Shown in pieces: positions 42,763 through 43,552 of a stretch of 43,552 bases of DNA. Numbering within the stretch: the first letter of the stretch is position 1; every line of letters begins with the position of its first letter. Under the pieces are notes generated by a model. It did no database searches, was not told where the DNA came from, and saw only the letters and a program-made list of their open reading frames with translations. Origin of the DNA: Lachnospiraceae bacterium (GTDB taxonomy: Bacteria; Bacillota; Clostridia; Lachnospirales; Lachnospiraceae). Position numbers and translations under genes: made by a program. The DNA lies in contig JAFZOS010000054.1 of the NCBI GenBank assembly GCA_017550535.1, positions 1 through 43,552 on the forward strand. The letters are read 5' to 3'.

Positions 42763-43552
42763 TTATTTTTTAAGTATTATATCGATTATGCTCTTTTTCG
42801 CTGAGGTTATCTTAAAGGCTAAGGTCCTTACCCCGCCGTATTCTCCAATTCCGCGGAGAGTCACGGTCGCTACGCCTGCCTTTGTATTGTTGGAATAACC
42901 TACTATCTCAAAGTCCTTACCGTATTCAAGGTAGTTTATCTTCTTTGCCTTTTTATCAACCGTATAGAAGAGTTTATTAAGCTCCTTCTTCGTAAGCTTT
43001 ATCCTGCTGCCTGTATAGGTCTTATTCGATATGCCGACCGCTTTTATCTTTGCAAGGTGCTGCGTTACCTGTATATAGCGGTAGCTTATCGGAACACTTC
43101 CTTCATAGCAGCCTTTGCCATAAAGCTTTGCCGTAACGATGCCGTTTTCCGGAGCGCTGTAATCCGAGATCGTAAAGTCATATCCTGCCTTAAGCTTGTT
43201 CCCGTCAAGGTCGGTTACGGTGACAACCGGGTTCTCGTATCCCTTCTTTGACTCTGCTTTATCATCAACGATGATGTTAGCCGAAAGAGCTGCAATGTCC
43301 TGCTTTACTACTTCAAATGTAACCGGTACAGAGCCTTTGTAATTACCCATGCCTTTTACGACAGCGGTTGCCTTATCGGTGATCTTTTTACTGTTCTTGT
43401 CATAGCTTATGGTGTAATCCTTGTTATATACAAGGGTATAGTCACCGTCCTTAACGGTTACGAAAGGTTTCGCGCCGCCTTTTGCATAAGGTGTACTTGG
43501 CGCGATCGTATAGGTAAAGTCGGAGCCTTCACCCTGGGGAGTCAGGACGCGC
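42763..43552 (-). CDS. Large surface protein with tandem Ig-like repeats, C-terminal part (5' end outside window)
   Basis: The frame is open from the stop at 42763 to the end of the window, about 263 residues; an internal Met at 43350 is not taken as the start because coding continues upstream with the same repeat pattern. Three repeats of about 80-90 residues are visible. Each has a strand like PVVTVTDLDGNKLKAGYDFT, a turn with Asn or Gly and a strand ending G-x-G-x-Y-x-G (GMGNYKGSVPVTFEV, GKGCYEGSVPISY, GIGEYGGVRTLAFKI). Such repeats are common in Lachnospiraceae surface proteins. The end (SIIDIILKK) has no LPXTG motif or membrane helix. Enzymatic domains, if any, lie upstream outside the window. 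Confidence 0.8.
   Translation of the reverse strand, partial: RVLTPQGEGSDFTYTIAPSTPYAKGGAKPFVTVKDGDYTLVYNKDYTISYDKNSKKITDKATAVVKGMGNYKGSVPVTFEVVKQDIAALSANIIVDDKAESKKGYENPVVTVTDLDGNKLKAGYDFTISDYSAPENGIVTAKLYGKGCYEGSVPISYRYIQVTQHLAKIKAVGISNKTYTGSRIKLTKKELNKLFYTVDKKAKKINYLEYGKDFEIVGYSNNTKAGVATVTLRGIGEYGGVRTLAFKITSAKKSIIDIILKK

Overview
The window reads as chromosomal DNA of an anaerobic, motile Firmicute, most likely a member of Lachnospiraceae (Butyrivibrio/Pseudobutyrivibrio-like). This is inferred from gene content: a long PPi-dependent phosphofructokinase, a CotH/DUF4956/VTC-domain cassette, large dCache hybrid kinases, GGDEF proteins, an ECF transporter, Ig-like-repeat surface proteins and moderate GC content. 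No rRNA, tRNA, CRISPR array, intact insertion sequence or phage gene was seen. Almost all genes lie on the minus strand; the exceptions are the partial gene at the left edge and the LacI-sensor/GGDEF gene at 10528-12396. No gene-free stretch exceeds about 200 bases.

Left part (1-3.4 kb): a partial plus-strand gene meets a receptor gene that has seven membrane segments but no output domain. Between them is a palindromic repeat element. Upstream of the receptor gene is pfp. A second, perfect palindrome (3323-3387) follows and encodes the last residues of the next protein.

3.4-10.3 kb: a two-gene operon with a clear promoter and an ATGA overlap. It encodes a 1394-residue secreted protein (signal peptide, helical N-terminal module, series of Ig-like Big_2 domains) and a 932-residue membrane protein with a cytosolic TIR domain, one membrane helix, and an apparently extracytoplasmic coiled coil plus beta-propeller. 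The topology resembles a Toll-like receptor and is the best candidate here for an undescribed system.

10.5-12.4 kb: a divergent gene for a cytosolic diguanylate cyclase with a LacI-type ligand-binding module but no DNA-binding domain.

12.4-30.8 kb: a block built around amino acids. Two ABC amino-acid importers sit next to two giant 7TM-dCache hybrid histidine kinases and a chemoreceptor. All four dCache sensor domains carry the residue pattern of the amino-acid-binding dCache subclass, in one of them with Tyr replaced by Phe. An ECF vitamin-type transporter with its own promoter and an internal attenuator-like hairpin is embedded in the block.

30.8-32.9 kb: surE and an MFS transporter in one transcription unit.

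32.9-36.2 kb: the VTC-domain - DUF4956 - CotH operon. Its promoter carries two direct repeats, 11 bp apart, in place of a -35 box. This looks like a binding site for the OmpR-type regulator encoded just upstream.

36.3-42.6 kb: a likely operon of an AAA_14/DUF4143 ATPase, a membrane diguanylate cyclase, a membrane-tethered solute-binding protein with no transporter partner, an OmpR-type regulator and its histidine kinase, closed by a strong terminator. The right edge holds the 3' end of a gene for a large repeat-containing surface protein.

Together the window is dominated by sensing: two diguanylate cyclases, three histidine kinases, a chemoreceptor, a TIR receptor-like protein and an orphan 7TM receptor, with the transporters and surface proteins they probably serve.
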